A DNA stretch of 11,829 bases from Zetaproteobacteria bacterium (GTDB taxonomy: Bacteria; Pseudomonadota; Zetaproteobacteria; Mariprofundales; Mariprofundaceae). How positions within the stretch are numbered: the first letter of the stretch is position 1; each line of letters opens with the position of its first letter. Where the stretch lies: contig JAJRVH010000008.1 of NCBI GenBank assembly GCA_021545625.1, forward strand, positions 1 through 11,829, read 5' to 3'. The translations under genes and the position numbers were made by a program. Positions 1 to 7,904 of the stretch are shown piece by piece. The notes under the pieces are model-generated. The model had not been told where the DNA came from, made no database searches, and worked only from the letters and a program-made list of their open reading frames with translations.

Positions 1-1
1 A

Positions 2-922
2 CTTTATACCTCGCCGCATATCCTGGCCTTCAACGAACGCATCCGCATCAACGGAGAAGCGATCGACGACGGCTCGCTGCAGCGTCTCATGGCGCGGCTG
101 ATGCCCGTCGCCCGAGCCTGCGGCGCGTCCTATTTCGAGATGGCGACGGCCATCGCGCTGGCCCGCTTCAGCGAATGCCGCGTCGATGTCGAAATCCTCG
201 AAGCCGGCGTCGGCGCCAGGCTCGATGCGACCACGGCCGTAGTGGCGGACATGGCACTGATCACGCCGGTCGGACTCGATCACCAGGCATGGCTCGGCGA
301 CACGCTCGCCGATATCGCGTGCGAGAAGGCCCACGCCACGGACGGCTGCAGTCTGGCCCTGTCCGCCCCGCAGGAGCCGGAAGCCGACGATATCCTGCGG
401 CAACATTGCCCGCACATCCGCTTCGCCTCCCCCTATGACGGCCCTCTGAAACTGACCGGCGAACATCAGCGCATCAATGCCGGACTTGCGTGGCTCGCCT
501 GCCACAGCATCGGCGGGCAGGGCCTGCTGCCGGTTGATGCCGACGCGGCTCGCCGCGCCCTGGCCTCAACCGAGCTTGCCGGACGCATGCAACGCATCGA
601 CATCGGTACGGCCCGCGTCTGGCTGGATGCAGCCCATAACCTGCATGCGATCAGGGCGCTGCTGCCGTCGCTGAAAACGCTCGCCGACCCGTTCGACGCC
701 ATCGTCGTCTGGACGCGCGAGGACCGTTCGCTGGCCGGGGCGCCGGCGCTTCTCGCCCCCTTCGCCGGATCCGTGCTCAGCAACGACGACGAAACGCACA
801 GGCTGCCGGCAACACCATGGCAATGCCTGCGGCATCTCATCGCAGAACGGCCGGACGGGCGCTTTCTGCTGCTCGGCTCGTTTACCACGGTCGCATCCGT
901 GCTGGAGCAGCTCGATCACTGA
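2..922 (+). CDS. folC: Bifunctional folylpolyglutamate synthase / dihydrofolate synthase, 5'-truncated by the window edge
   Basis: FolC ligates glutamate to dihydropteroate and to reduced folates with ATP, in the cytoplasm. The reading frame is open from base 2 (the first residues read LYTSPHILAFNERIRING), so the ATG at 89 is internal and the true start, with the P-loop GTGKGS-type motif, lies outside the window. Seen here: the TSPH...NERIRI segment; FEMATAIALARF; EAGVGARLDAT (family EVGLGGRLDAT); the GLDH and LGDT...EKA segment, whose Lys is the carbamylated Mg-binding residue in the family; the GEHQRINAGLA motif; and the C-terminal domain marker GRMQRI followed by LDAAHN. The visible part is 306 residues, about 30 shorter than the same span of E. 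coli FolC as I recall it, so this is a compact member. It is the only metabolic gene on this strand, and the gene after it starts behind its own candidate promoter. Confidence 0.93.
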   Translation, partial: LYTSPHILAFNERIRINGEAIDDGSLQRLMARLMPVARACGASYFEMATAIALARFSECRVDVEILEAGVGARLDATTAVVADMALITPVGLDHQAWLGDTLADIACEKAHATDGCSLALSAPQEPEADDILRQHCPHIRFASPYDGPLKLTGEHQRINAGLAWLACHSIGGQGLLPVDADAARRALASTELAGRMQRIDIGTARVWLDAAHNLHAIRALLPSLKTLADPFDAIVVWTREDRSLAGAPALLAPFAGSVLSNDDETHRLPATPWQCLRHLIAERPDGRFLLLGSFTTVASVLEQLDH

Positions 923-934
923 ACCGCCCCTGAT

Positions 935-963
935 TTGACAGGCGCGAAAAAACCGACTATCTG
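935..963 (+). promoter_or_regulatory. Candidate sigma-70 promoter for the receiver-domain gene
   Basis: A perfect -35 hexamer TTGACA lies at 935-940. A 17-base spacer follows, then TATCTG at 958-963, a partial -10 matching the first three consensus bases. Transcription would start near 969-971. That would place the ATG codons at 972 and 975 at the very 5' end of the message and favours the ATG at 996. The -10 is weak, so this is a prediction only. Confidence 0.45.
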
Positions 964-980
964 TAGGATTTATGATGGGG

Positions 981-988
981 GAAGGGGA
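981..988 (+). promoter_or_regulatory. Ribosome binding site deciding the receiver-gene start
   Basis: A purine run (977-988) contains AAGGGG at 982-987, 8 bases before the ATG at 996. The competing ATGs at 972/975 have only a weak AGGA at 965-968, which would lie upstream of the predicted transcription start. Confidence 0.55.
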
Positions 989-995
989 TACTTTG

Positions 996-1355
996 ATGCC
1001 GGTCATGATCGTCGACGACAACGAACATGTGTGCGAATTCATCAGTTTTCTGCTGGAGGACGAAGGCTACCGGCCCGTCGCATTCAGCTCTCCGACAGAG
1101 GCGCTGAGTCATATCCGCAAGACCGGCTTCCGGCCCCGCTACCTGATCACCGACTTCAATCTGCCCGAAATGTCCGGCCATGAACTGTATCGGGCCATCC
1201 GCAGACTGACCGACGACATCAAGACCATCATCATCTCGGGGCGCCAGGTTGCCGATCAGATCGGCGACCTGCCCTTCCTGCACAAGCCGTTCACGCCCGA
1301 CGAGTTGCTGGACACGCTGAAATCGCTGTCATCCAGCCCACCTAGTCGAGCGTAA
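996..1355 (+). CDS. Stand-alone response-regulator receiver (CheY-like) protein
   Basis: This is a 119-residue single receiver domain with no output domain. The acidic pair is D7-D8 in MIVDDNE, the phospho-acceptor is D53 in LITDFNLPEMSG, the switch Ser is S81 in IIISG, and the conserved Lys-Pro is K97-P98 in LHKPF. All residues needed for phosphorylation are therefore present. I chose the ATG at 996 because a purine-rich ribosome site (AAGGGG at 982-987) precedes it by 8 bases and the candidate promoter would start the message near 970. In-frame ATGs at 972 and 975 would add 7-8 residues unlike a receiver beta-1 strand. No kinase gene is in the window, so the partner is unknown. It may act as a diffusible phosphate carrier or by binding a target protein. 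The 3' end overlaps the 3' end of ilvH on the other strand by 14 bases. Confidence 0.88.
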   Translation: MPVMIVDDNEHVCEFISFLLEDEGYRPVAFSSPTEALSHIRKTGFRPRYLITDFNLPEMSGHELYRAIRRLTDDIKTIIISGRQVADQIGDLPFLHKPFTPDELLDTLKSLSSSPPSRA

Positions 1356-1835
1356 AGCCCCTGGAGCCGCGCCGCATGCCGACCGGCCCGGTGCGGGTCA
1401 TTTCGATAATGGTAAACTCCGACAGCCGCTCCAGAAAGGCATCGAGCTTGTCGGTCTGGCCGGTCAGCTCCAGAATGATGTAGCTGTCCGGCTCGTCCTC
1501 GACGATCTTCGCCCGCACGTCCCCGGCCTGCGCGATGATCGCATCGTGACAGGATGCATCAGAGGCCAGCTTCACCAGCAGCATCTCGCGCTCCATATGC
1601 ACCGCGTGCGAAATATCCTCGACCTTGATCACCGGAATCAGCTTGTTCAGCTGCTTCCTGATCTGCTCGATCACATGCTCGTCGCCGCGCGTCACCAGCG
1701 TCATGCGGCTGGCGGTCTTGTCCAGGATCGGCGCCACGTTCAGGCTCTCGATATTGTAGCCGCGGGCCGAGAACAGCCCCGCGACGCGCGTCAGCACGCC
1801 GAACTCGTTTTCCACCAGAATCGTGATCGTATGTC

Positions 1836-1839
<4 letters not shown>
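1342..1839 (-). CDS. ilvH: Acetolactate synthase small (regulatory) subunit
   Basis: This is the regulatory subunit that activates the IlvI catalytic subunit and gives it feedback control by valine. It is 165 residues, the usual length. The N-terminal ACT domain is clear (ITILVENEFGVLTRVAGLF, then ARGYNIESLNVAP and SRMTLVT), followed by the QLNKLIPVIKV segment. A second ACT-like C-terminal half contains DAFLERLSEFTIIEMTRTG. The Asn of RGYNIES, which lines the valine site in the E. coli protein, is kept, so valine sensitivity is expected (inference). The ATG overlaps the TGA of ilvI as ATGA (4 bases), consistent with translational coupling and matched synthesis of the two subunits. The TAG stop lies inside the 3' end of the oppositely transcribed receiver gene. 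Confidence 0.96.
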
Positions 1840-3536
<1,697 letters not shown>

Positions 3537-3544
3537 GTTATCAG

Positions 3545-3634
3545 TTACGCTCGCAGCTGGATTTTGGCATGGCCACAATCTGACGCCGGCACCCGGACTG
3601 TCAAGAAATCCGCCCGAAACCCAAGCAATAACAG
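3545..3634 (-). other. Possible leader reading frame upstream of ilvI (speculative)
   Basis: A perfect AAGGAGG ribosome site sits at 3648-3642. Seven bases later a CTG codon (3634-3632) opens a 29-codon frame that begins with four consecutive Leu codons (CTG TTA TTG CTT) and ends in TAA at 3547-3545, eight bases before the ilvI ATG. Leu-rich leader peptides are known for attenuation of branched-chain amino acid operons, and TTA should be an uncommon Leu codon in DNA this GC-rich. Against it: CTG is a rare start, no terminator/antiterminator pair is visible, and the predicted ilvI promoter lies within the frame, so it would be translated only on a message started further upstream. Confidence 0.15.
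3575..3604 (-). promoter_or_regulatory. Candidate sigma-70 promoter for ilvIH
   Basis: Read on the minus strand, a perfect TTGACA occupies 3604-3599. An 18-base spacer follows, then GATTGT at 3580-3575, which matches three of six -10 bases. The start of transcription would be near 3568, giving a leader of about 30 bases before the ilvI ATG at 3536. This would let ilvIH be expressed apart from the molybdenum operon upstream. No intrinsic terminator (stem plus T-run) is visible between mobA and this point, so read-through is also possible. Confidence 0.45.
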
Positions 3635-3672
3635 GCCTCCGCCTCCTTCAGGGGACGTTCCGCAACGGGCAG

Positions 3673-4281
3673 TCAGGCCGGCCGGATAAGCGAACATATC
3701 CGCCCGGAAACCACCGCATCCAGCCCGGACTGCGTATCGAAATCCGTGAAGCTGCGCAGGTCCGGATCGGCATTGCGCGCCTCCGCTTCGGACAAAAGGG
3801 CGACATCGGGCTCATCCGCAATCAGTCCTGTCAGACTGCGACGCCCCTCCGCGATGCGCGCCCGCATGGCAGGCAGGATGCGACGCGCATAGAAACCAGG
3901 CAGCGGCTGCATGTGTCCACCCGTTTCGGCCAGCACCGCGTCATGCCCGTCCCTTCTGTCGGCCATCAGGCGAACCAGCCCCGGCTCGATAAAAGGCATG
4001 TCGCATCCGGCGACGAACAGCCAGTCGGTGTCCACGCGCTGCATCACGGAGGCGATGCCGGTCATCGGACCGCGTCCCGGCCACGCATCCCGGATCTGCG
4101 GCAGACACAGGCCGGGACGGGGCTTGCGAACGCTGACGACAAGCCTGCCGAACAGCGGCCGCAGACTGTCGATCACATGCTGCAGCAAAGGCCTGCCATC
4201 AAGCTCGGCCAGTGCCTTGTCCCGACCCATGCGGCGGGACTCGCCACCGGTCAGAATCACGGCCGTGCAGTCTTCAATCAT
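3673..4281 (-). CDS. mobA: Molybdenum cofactor guanylyltransferase
   Basis: MobA transfers GMP from GTP to molybdopterin, the last maturation step giving the MGD cofactor used by nitrate reductases of the DMSO-reductase family. The 202-residue protein has the nucleotidyltransferase fold motifs: VILTGGESRRMGRDKAL at the N-terminus (family LAGGxSxRMGxDKA), GPMTGIASVM, VAGCDMPF with the metal-binding Asp, and PLPGFY. I chose the ATG at 4281 because GGAGGG (4295-4290) is 8 bases before it. The ATG at 4287 would be only 2 bases from that site, and a GTG at 4284 is also in frame. The gene overlaps the end of mobB by 8 bases and is the last gene of the long minus-strand unit. Confidence 0.94.
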   Translation of the reverse strand: MIEDCTAVILTGGESRRMGRDKALAELDGRPLLQHVIDSLRPLFGRLVVSVRKPRPGLCLPQIRDAWPGRGPMTGIASVMQRVDTDWLFVAGCDMPFIEPGLVRLMADRRDGHDAVLAETGGHMQPLPGFYARRILPAMRARIAEGRRSLTGLIADEPDVALLSEAEARNADPDLRSFTDFDTQSGLDAVVSGRICSLIRPA

Positions 4282-4780
4282 CACCATGTCCCTCCAGCCA
4301 TGCCAGAACGAATGCAGCCACGGCGGCCATATCGTTCAGCGGCAACGCCGGCACTGCGGATTCCGCCTCCGACCGGTCGGTGACGACCGCCAGCAAATCA
4401 CTGCCATGGCACCGCCGCTCCGGCGAATGGACCGCCCGGACCACCTCGAGCTTCGGGCCGGGCACCGAGGCAAAGCCCTCGGCCAGCACCAGATCATGAT
4501 CGGCAAAAAACATGTCGGCCAGCTGACGGGGCGAGGGATGCGCGTCCAGATCCGCCACCAGCATCATTTGACGCGGTCCGACCAGCAGCGAGGCGGATGC
4601 GCCGGCCTGCTTGTGGCGCCAGCTGTCCTTGCCCGGCGTATCCATCTGCGGCTGGTGATGCGCGTGCTTGATTGCTGCAATACGCAGGCCTTCGGCCTTC
4701 AGCGCCGCGATCAGACCCTCCATCAGCGTCGTCTTGCCGGCATTGGAATAGCCGACAATCGCCAGTACGGGCACGCTCAT
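4274..4780 (-). CDS. mobB: Molybdopterin-guanine dinucleotide biosynthesis adapter protein
   Basis: MobB is a P-loop GTP-binding partner of MobA; it is not strictly essential in E. coli and is thought to help MGD formation or delivery. The 168-residue protein has a Walker A motif GYSNAGKT at residues 10-17, the family segment IKHAHH...PGKDSWRHKQAGA, and the LVLAEGF motif. The ATG at 4780 overlaps the TGA of moaE as ATGA, and the N-terminus MSVPVLAIVG fits the family. An upstream in-frame ATG at 4798 would add six residues inside moaE and is less likely. The mobB-mobA pair at the end of the operon matches the common bacterial gene order, though here mobB precedes mobA. Confidence 0.93.
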   Translation of the reverse strand: MSVPVLAIVGYSNAGKTTLMEGLIAALKAEGLRIAAIKHAHHQPQMDTPGKDSWRHKQAGASASLLVGPRQMMLVADLDAHPSPRQLADMFFADHDLVLAEGFASVPGPKLEVVRAVHSPERRCHGSDLLAVVTDRSEAESAVPALPLNDMAAVAAFVLAWLEGHGDD

Positions 4781-5199
4781 GGATGCGCGCTCACCCACGA
4801 CTCGCCATCGGGCGTTGTTTCCTTTTTCCAGATCGGCACGCGCCGCTTGAGCTCGTCAATGATCCAGCGACAGGCATCGAAAGCAGGCCCCCGATGCTCG
4901 GCACCCACGACGATCAGCACGATCCGGTCGCCGGCATGCACGGTGGCAACGCGATGGATGATGCGGGTCTCGATGATATCGAAGCGATCCATGGCCTCGT
5001 CGCGCAGGGTTCGCATCGCCTTTTCCGCCATGTCCGCATATTGCTCGAAACGGATCGAGTACACGTCCCGGCCTTCCGAAAAATCACGCGCGCAGCCCAT
5101 GAACGTGGCAATGCCGCCGATACGGCGGGAACCCGAGCGCAACGCATCGACCTCCTGTTCGATCGAGAAATCCGATTCCTGAATCCGCACCGCATCCAT
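4777..5199 (-). CDS. moaE: Molybdopterin synthase catalytic (large) subunit
   Basis: MoaE, as a heterotetramer with MoaD, converts cyclic pyranopterin monophosphate to molybdopterin by adding two sulfurs carried on the MoaD C-terminus. The 140-residue protein shows the family core: IGGIATFMGCARDFSEG, whose Arg corresponds to the anion-pocket Arg; FEQYADMAEKAM; IIHRVATVHAGD; GAEHRGPAFDACRWIIDELK with the His-Arg pair; and RRVPIWKKE with the catalytic and substrate-binding Lys residues. The start at 5199 is supported by GGAGG (5210-5206) six bases upstream and by the homologous N-terminus. The longer open frame reaching 5466 overlaps moaD in another frame and is not coding. The stop overlaps the mobB start by 4 bases. 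Confidence 0.95.
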   Translation of the reverse strand: MDAVRIQESDFSIEQEVDALRSGSRRIGGIATFMGCARDFSEGRDVYSIRFEQYADMAEKAMRTLRDEAMDRFDIIETRIIHRVATVHAGDRIVLIVVGAEHRGPAFDACRWIIDELKRRVPIWKKETTPDGESWVSAHP

Positions 5200-5201
5200 G
5201 C

Positions 5202-5426
5202 TCAGCCTCCCGAGAACGGCGGCATCAGGGCCACCTCGTCGCCGTCTTTCACCACGTACTCCGTATCGCGGATCTGTTCCTGATTGACCGCCAGCAATAA
5301 CGGCTGCATATCGGCGCAGCCCGTCCGCCGGACCAGTTCCGACAAGGTGATTCCCGGCTCGGCTTCCGCGCTGCCTCGGCCAAGCCGCTCCGCCACCGAA
5401 CCGAAAAACAGAACCCGGACCGTCAT
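5202..5426 (-). CDS. moaD: Molybdopterin synthase sulfur-carrier (small) subunit
   Basis: MoaD is a ubiquitin-like protein that carries a thiocarboxylate on its C-terminal Gly and donates sulfur in the MoaE active site. The 74-residue product has the beta-grasp pattern (VRVLFFGSVAERLG at the start, LLLAVNQE and GDEVALMPPFSGG at the end) and finishes with the required Gly-Gly. Activation needs adenylation by MoeB, which is not encoded in this window. The ATG overlaps the moaC stop as ATGA. The last two codons, GGA GGC, also form the ribosome binding site of moaE, whose ATG follows two bases after the stop. Confidence 0.95.
   Translation of the reverse strand: MTVRVLFFGSVAERLGRGSAEAEPGITLSELVRRTGCADMQPLLLAVNQEQIRDTEYVVKDGDEVALMPPFSGG
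5206..5210 (-). promoter_or_regulatory. moaE ribosome binding site embedded in the moaD Gly-Gly codons
   Basis: On the minus strand GGAGG (5210-5206) is the core of the last two sense codons of moaD and lies six bases before the moaE ATG. The same bases therefore encode the sulfur-carrying Gly-Gly tail and recruit ribosomes for the partner subunit. Confidence 0.65.
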
Positions 5427-5911
5427 GCGCGCTGCCAGTCGCCCGACTTGCCGCCGCGCTTTTCATCCAGACGGATGCGTTCCAGCGTCATGTCCCTGTC
5501 GATGGCCTTGCACATGTCGTAGACCGTCAGGAGTGCTGCGGAAACCGCCGTCAGCGCCTCCATCTCGACCCCGGTCCTGCCGTTGCAGCGGACCACCACC
5601 TCGACCTTCAGGCCACAGCCGTCCGCAAGTTCCGAAAACGACACGTCGATGCCGGACAGCATCAGCGGATGACACATCGGAATCAGTTCCGGCGTCTTTT
5701 TCGCGCCCATGATCGCCGCGACATCGGCCACGGCCAGCACGTCGCCCTTCTTCAGGCCGCCCTCGCGGATGCGCGCCAGCGTTGCCGGGCGCATATGGAT
5801 TTCGCCGGATGCCACGGCCTGCCGACTCGTGGCATCCTTGCCGGATACGTCGACCATGCGTCCGCGACCCGCATCGTCGAAATGGGTCAGCCGTTCCCCG
5901 TGCCTGCTCAT
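5423..5911 (-). CDS. moaC: Cyclic pyranopterin monophosphate synthase
   Basis: MoaC converts the MoaA product (3',8-cyclo-GTP) to cyclic pyranopterin monophosphate, the first stable intermediate of molybdenum cofactor synthesis. The 162-residue protein has the full set of family motifs: MVDVSGKDATSRQAVA, GGLKKGDVLAVADVAAIMGAKKTPELIPMCHPL, GRTGVEMEALTAVS, LLTVYDMCKAID with the catalytic Lys, and the GGKSG tail. The start at 5911 has AAGGAG (5922-5917) five bases upstream, and its ATG overlaps the modC TGA as ATGA. The frame stays open to 6046, but the extra residues are unlike MoaC. Its separation from moaA by the three mod genes is a notable feature of this operon. Confidence 0.97.
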   Translation of the reverse strand: MSRHGERLTHFDDAGRGRMVDVSGKDATSRQAVASGEIHMRPATLARIREGGLKKGDVLAVADVAAIMGAKKTPELIPMCHPLMLSGIDVSFSELADGCGLKVEVVVRCNGRTGVEMEALTAVSAALLTVYDMCKAIDRDMTLERIRLDEKRGGKSGDWQRA

Positions 5912-6576
5912 ATCTGCTCCTTCCTTTCCGGCATGCCGCCGTCCACGGACGCCAGCAGCCGCCCCTCGCGCATATGCCAGTGTACATCGGCCAGTTGCCG
6001 GGCATCGTCCGCGTCGTGACTGACCATGATCAGCGGGATCATCCATTGCCGCTGCAAATTCTTCAAAGCCCGGCGCAGACGCCGGCGCAACGCCGGGGCC
6101 TGCGCCGAGAACGGTTCGTCGAGCAGCAGAATATCCGGCTGTCTGAACAATGCGCGGGCCAGCGCCACGCGCTGCGCCTCACCGCCGGACAGCATGGCCG
6201 GCTCGCGCCGCATCAGCATATCGACCTCCAGACTTGTCGCGAGCGCCTTCAGATGCCGCCCTCCGACATGGCCGCTGCCGAATACGATATTGTCGCGCAC
6301 GTTCAGCCAGGGCAGCAACGCGGTATCCGCCCATACGCATCCGAGCCCCCGTTTTTCCGGCGGCATGGAAAAGCCGCTGTCGCTGTCCAGCCAGGTGCTG
6401 CCGTTGATCACAATCCCCCCTTCCGCGCCGGTCAGCCCCGCCAGTACGCGCAACAGCGTCGTCTTGCCTGCCCCGTTATGGCCGGAAACGACGATGCGCG
6501 CATCGCGCCCGAACGAGGCAACGACATCCAGCCTCAACGATACCGGACCGCCCGTGATACGGATATGGTTCATCAT
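5908..6576 (-). CDS. modC: Molybdate ABC transporter ATP-binding protein, minimal ModC
   Basis: This is the ATPase that should power the ModB permease. The product is 222 residues, an ABC domain alone; E. coli ModC is about 350 residues, with a C-terminal TOBE (molybdate-binding regulatory) domain that is absent here. Visible: Walker A GHNGAGKTTLL, signature LSGGEAQRVALARAL, Walker B ILLLDEP and the H-loop VSHD. Two usual elements are changed. In PEKRGLGCVWADTALLPWL the Q-loop Gln (VFQ in the family) is Ala, and the D-loop reads SAQA where SALD is usual. Both were checked at codon level (GCG; CAG GCC). The ATG at 6576 overlaps the modB stop as ATGA; an ATG at 6573 is equally possible. Function as molybdate ATPase is inferred from position; catalytic details may differ. 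Confidence 0.85.
   Translation of the reverse strand: MMNHIRITGGPVSLRLDVVASFGRDARIVVSGHNGAGKTTLLRVLAGLTGAEGGIVINGSTWLDSDSGFSMPPEKRGLGCVWADTALLPWLNVRDNIVFGSGHVGGRHLKALATSLEVDMLMRREPAMLSGGEAQRVALARALFRQPDILLLDEPFSAQAPALRRRLRRALKNLQRQWMIPLIMVSHDADDARQLADVHWHMREGRLLASVDGGMPERKEQI
5917..5922 (-). promoter_or_regulatory. moaC ribosome binding site
   Basis: AAGGAG at 5922-5917, five bases before the ATG at 5911, fixes the moaC start against the longer open frame and lies within the 3' end of modC. Confidence 0.7.
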
Positions 6577-7238
6577 CCCGGTACCGCCGGGGTCCGGCGA
6601 TTCAGCGCATAGACCAGCGACAGCATGACAAACGAAATCGCCAGCAGGATCAGCGCCAGCCGCCATGCCTCGTCGAAATGCTGCATCTCGACCAGCTCGA
6701 ACAGCGCAATGCTGGCCACCTTCGTCTCGCCCGGAATCGATCCGCCGACCATCAGCACAACGCCGAATTCGCCCATCGTATGCGCGAACGACAGCGTTGC
6801 GGCGACAAGAATGCCGTTACGGGCGGCCGGCAGGATCAGCCGCGGCAACATCCGCAGCGTATCCAGCCCCTGCGTTCGCGCCATTTCCAGCCAGCTTTCC
6901 GGAATCGCACGCAGGGCTTGCTGCATCGGCTGCACGGCAAAGGGCAGCGAATACAGCAGCGATGCGATGACCATGCCGGGGAACGAAAAGGCCAGCGAGG
7001 TATCGAACCATGACTGCCACAGGCGACCTGCCATGGAATCCGGTGCGATCAGCAGCAGCACGAAATAGCCGAGCACGGTCGGCGGCAGCACCAGCGGCAA
7101 CGCCACGACCACTTCGAGCAGCGTGCGACCGCGAAATGCGCCGAATGCCAGCAACCATGCCAGCGGCAGCGCCAGTACCAGCAGGATGACGCTGGTAACA
7201 AGTGCCAGCTGCAGCGAAATCAGCAAGGCCTCGTACAT
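6573..7238 (-). CDS. modB: Molybdate ABC transporter permease
   Basis: This inner-membrane permease forms the molybdate channel as a dimer. The 221-residue product, the usual ModB length, has about five hydrophobic segments, beginning with LALVTSVILLVLALPLAWLLAF. It has the ModB-typical segment VVVALPLVLPPTVLGYFVLLL and the EAA-type coupling helix region ESWLEMARTQGLDTLRMLPRLILPAA, followed by HTMGEFGVVLMVGGSIPGET, which is strongly conserved in ModB. Its ATG shares one base with the TGA of modA (TGATG), and its stop overlaps the modC start, so the three transporter genes should be translated as a coupled set. Confidence 0.95.
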   Translation of the reverse strand: MYEALLISLQLALVTSVILLVLALPLAWLLAFGAFRGRTLLEVVVALPLVLPPTVLGYFVLLLIAPDSMAGRLWQSWFDTSLAFSFPGMVIASLLYSLPFAVQPMQQALRAIPESWLEMARTQGLDTLRMLPRLILPAARNGILVAATLSFAHTMGEFGVVLMVGGSIPGETKVASIALFELVEMQHFDEAWRLALILLAISFVMLSLVYALNRRTPAVPG

Positions 7239-7903
7239 CAGTCGGCCGTCAACCGGGCGATACCGGCCGCCCAGATACGGGCGACCGGACTGTCGCGAAG
7301 CAATACCATGCGGTAGGGAACCGTTGCCAGATACCGGGCATCCGCAGCGACCGGCACAAGACCCGCATCAACCAGCCCCCTGTCGACCATCATGCGCGCC
7401 TGCATCGCATTCTGGGCATAAACCATCTTCGGCATCAGTTGACGCCACAGCCCACGTTTCTTCAGCAGCGCCCGCGCCGCCCGGCCAAAGGGCGCGGATT
7501 CGGGGTTGGCAATGGCAATATGGCGAACCGACGGATCGGCAAGCTGTTCAGGCCGGCCGGGAGACCGGTCGATTCTGATGCCGAGGCGACCGGCATCCAT
7601 ATCGTACAGGGCGACGGCCCGGCCGCTGTCGACCAGCGATGCGGGACGCCCGTCGCCGGCCGCGATCAATATATCGAACGGAGCACCGTGCATGACCTGG
7701 TTGTACAGTCTGCCCGTCGCGCCCGGGATCAGGCGCAAACTCACATCGTGGGCTGCTTCAAAGGCCCGGGCCTGTCGTTGCATGGCCGGATACAGGCTCG
7801 AAGCCACGGCCACCGTCAATGTGGCCGCTGCGGCCGAAGCCGCGGCTGGCCACAGGGCGGGGACAAGCAGCCAGACGACCAGGCAGGTGCTGCGAAACGA
7901 CAT
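7238..7903 (-). CDS. modA: Periplasmic molybdate-binding protein
   Basis: This solute-binding protein delivers molybdate (or tungstate) to ModBC. It has 221 residues with an N-terminal signal peptide: a hydrophobic stretch CLVVWLLVPALWPAAASA ending in Ala-rich sequence suited to signal peptidase I. The mature part shows the family pattern: LTVAVASSLYPAM, PGATGRLYNQVMHGAPFDILIAAG, IAIANPESAPFGRAARALL and YAQNAMQARMMVDRGLVDAGLVP. The ATG at 7903 lies one base after the moaA stop, with GGTGG about five bases upstream. An upstream in-frame GTG at 7912 would overlap moaA by 8 bases and is less likely. No lipobox Cys is seen, so it should be a free periplasmic protein. Confidence 0.92.
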   Translation of the reverse strand: MSFRSTCLVVWLLVPALWPAAASAAAATLTVAVASSLYPAMQRQARAFEAAHDVSLRLIPGATGRLYNQVMHGAPFDILIAAGDGRPASLVDSGRAVALYDMDAGRLGIRIDRSPGRPEQLADPSVRHIAIANPESAPFGRAARALLKKRGLWRQLMPKMVYAQNAMQARMMVDRGLVDAGLVPVAADARYLATVPYRMVLLRDSPVARIWAAGIARLTAD

Positions 7904-7904
7904 A

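Noticed and set aside
3537..3578. TTG start of ilvI at 3578
   Set aside because: It lies within the predicted -10 region, has no ribosome site, and adds 14 residues absent from the family N-terminus.
3911..5182. Open frame (423 codons) on the + strand across mobA, mobB and moaE
   Set aside because: It spans three recognised genes on the other strand, and its composition is dominated by Arg and Ser as expected of a non-coding GC-rich frame.
5200..5466. N-terminal extension of moaE up to 5466
   Set aside because: It overlaps moaD in another frame. The extra 89 residues are low-complexity and unlike MoaE, while GGAGG supports the start at 5199.
5782..6612. Open frame (276 codons) on the + strand opposite moaC and modC
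   Set aside because: It is antisense to two genes with clear family motifs, and the translation shows none.
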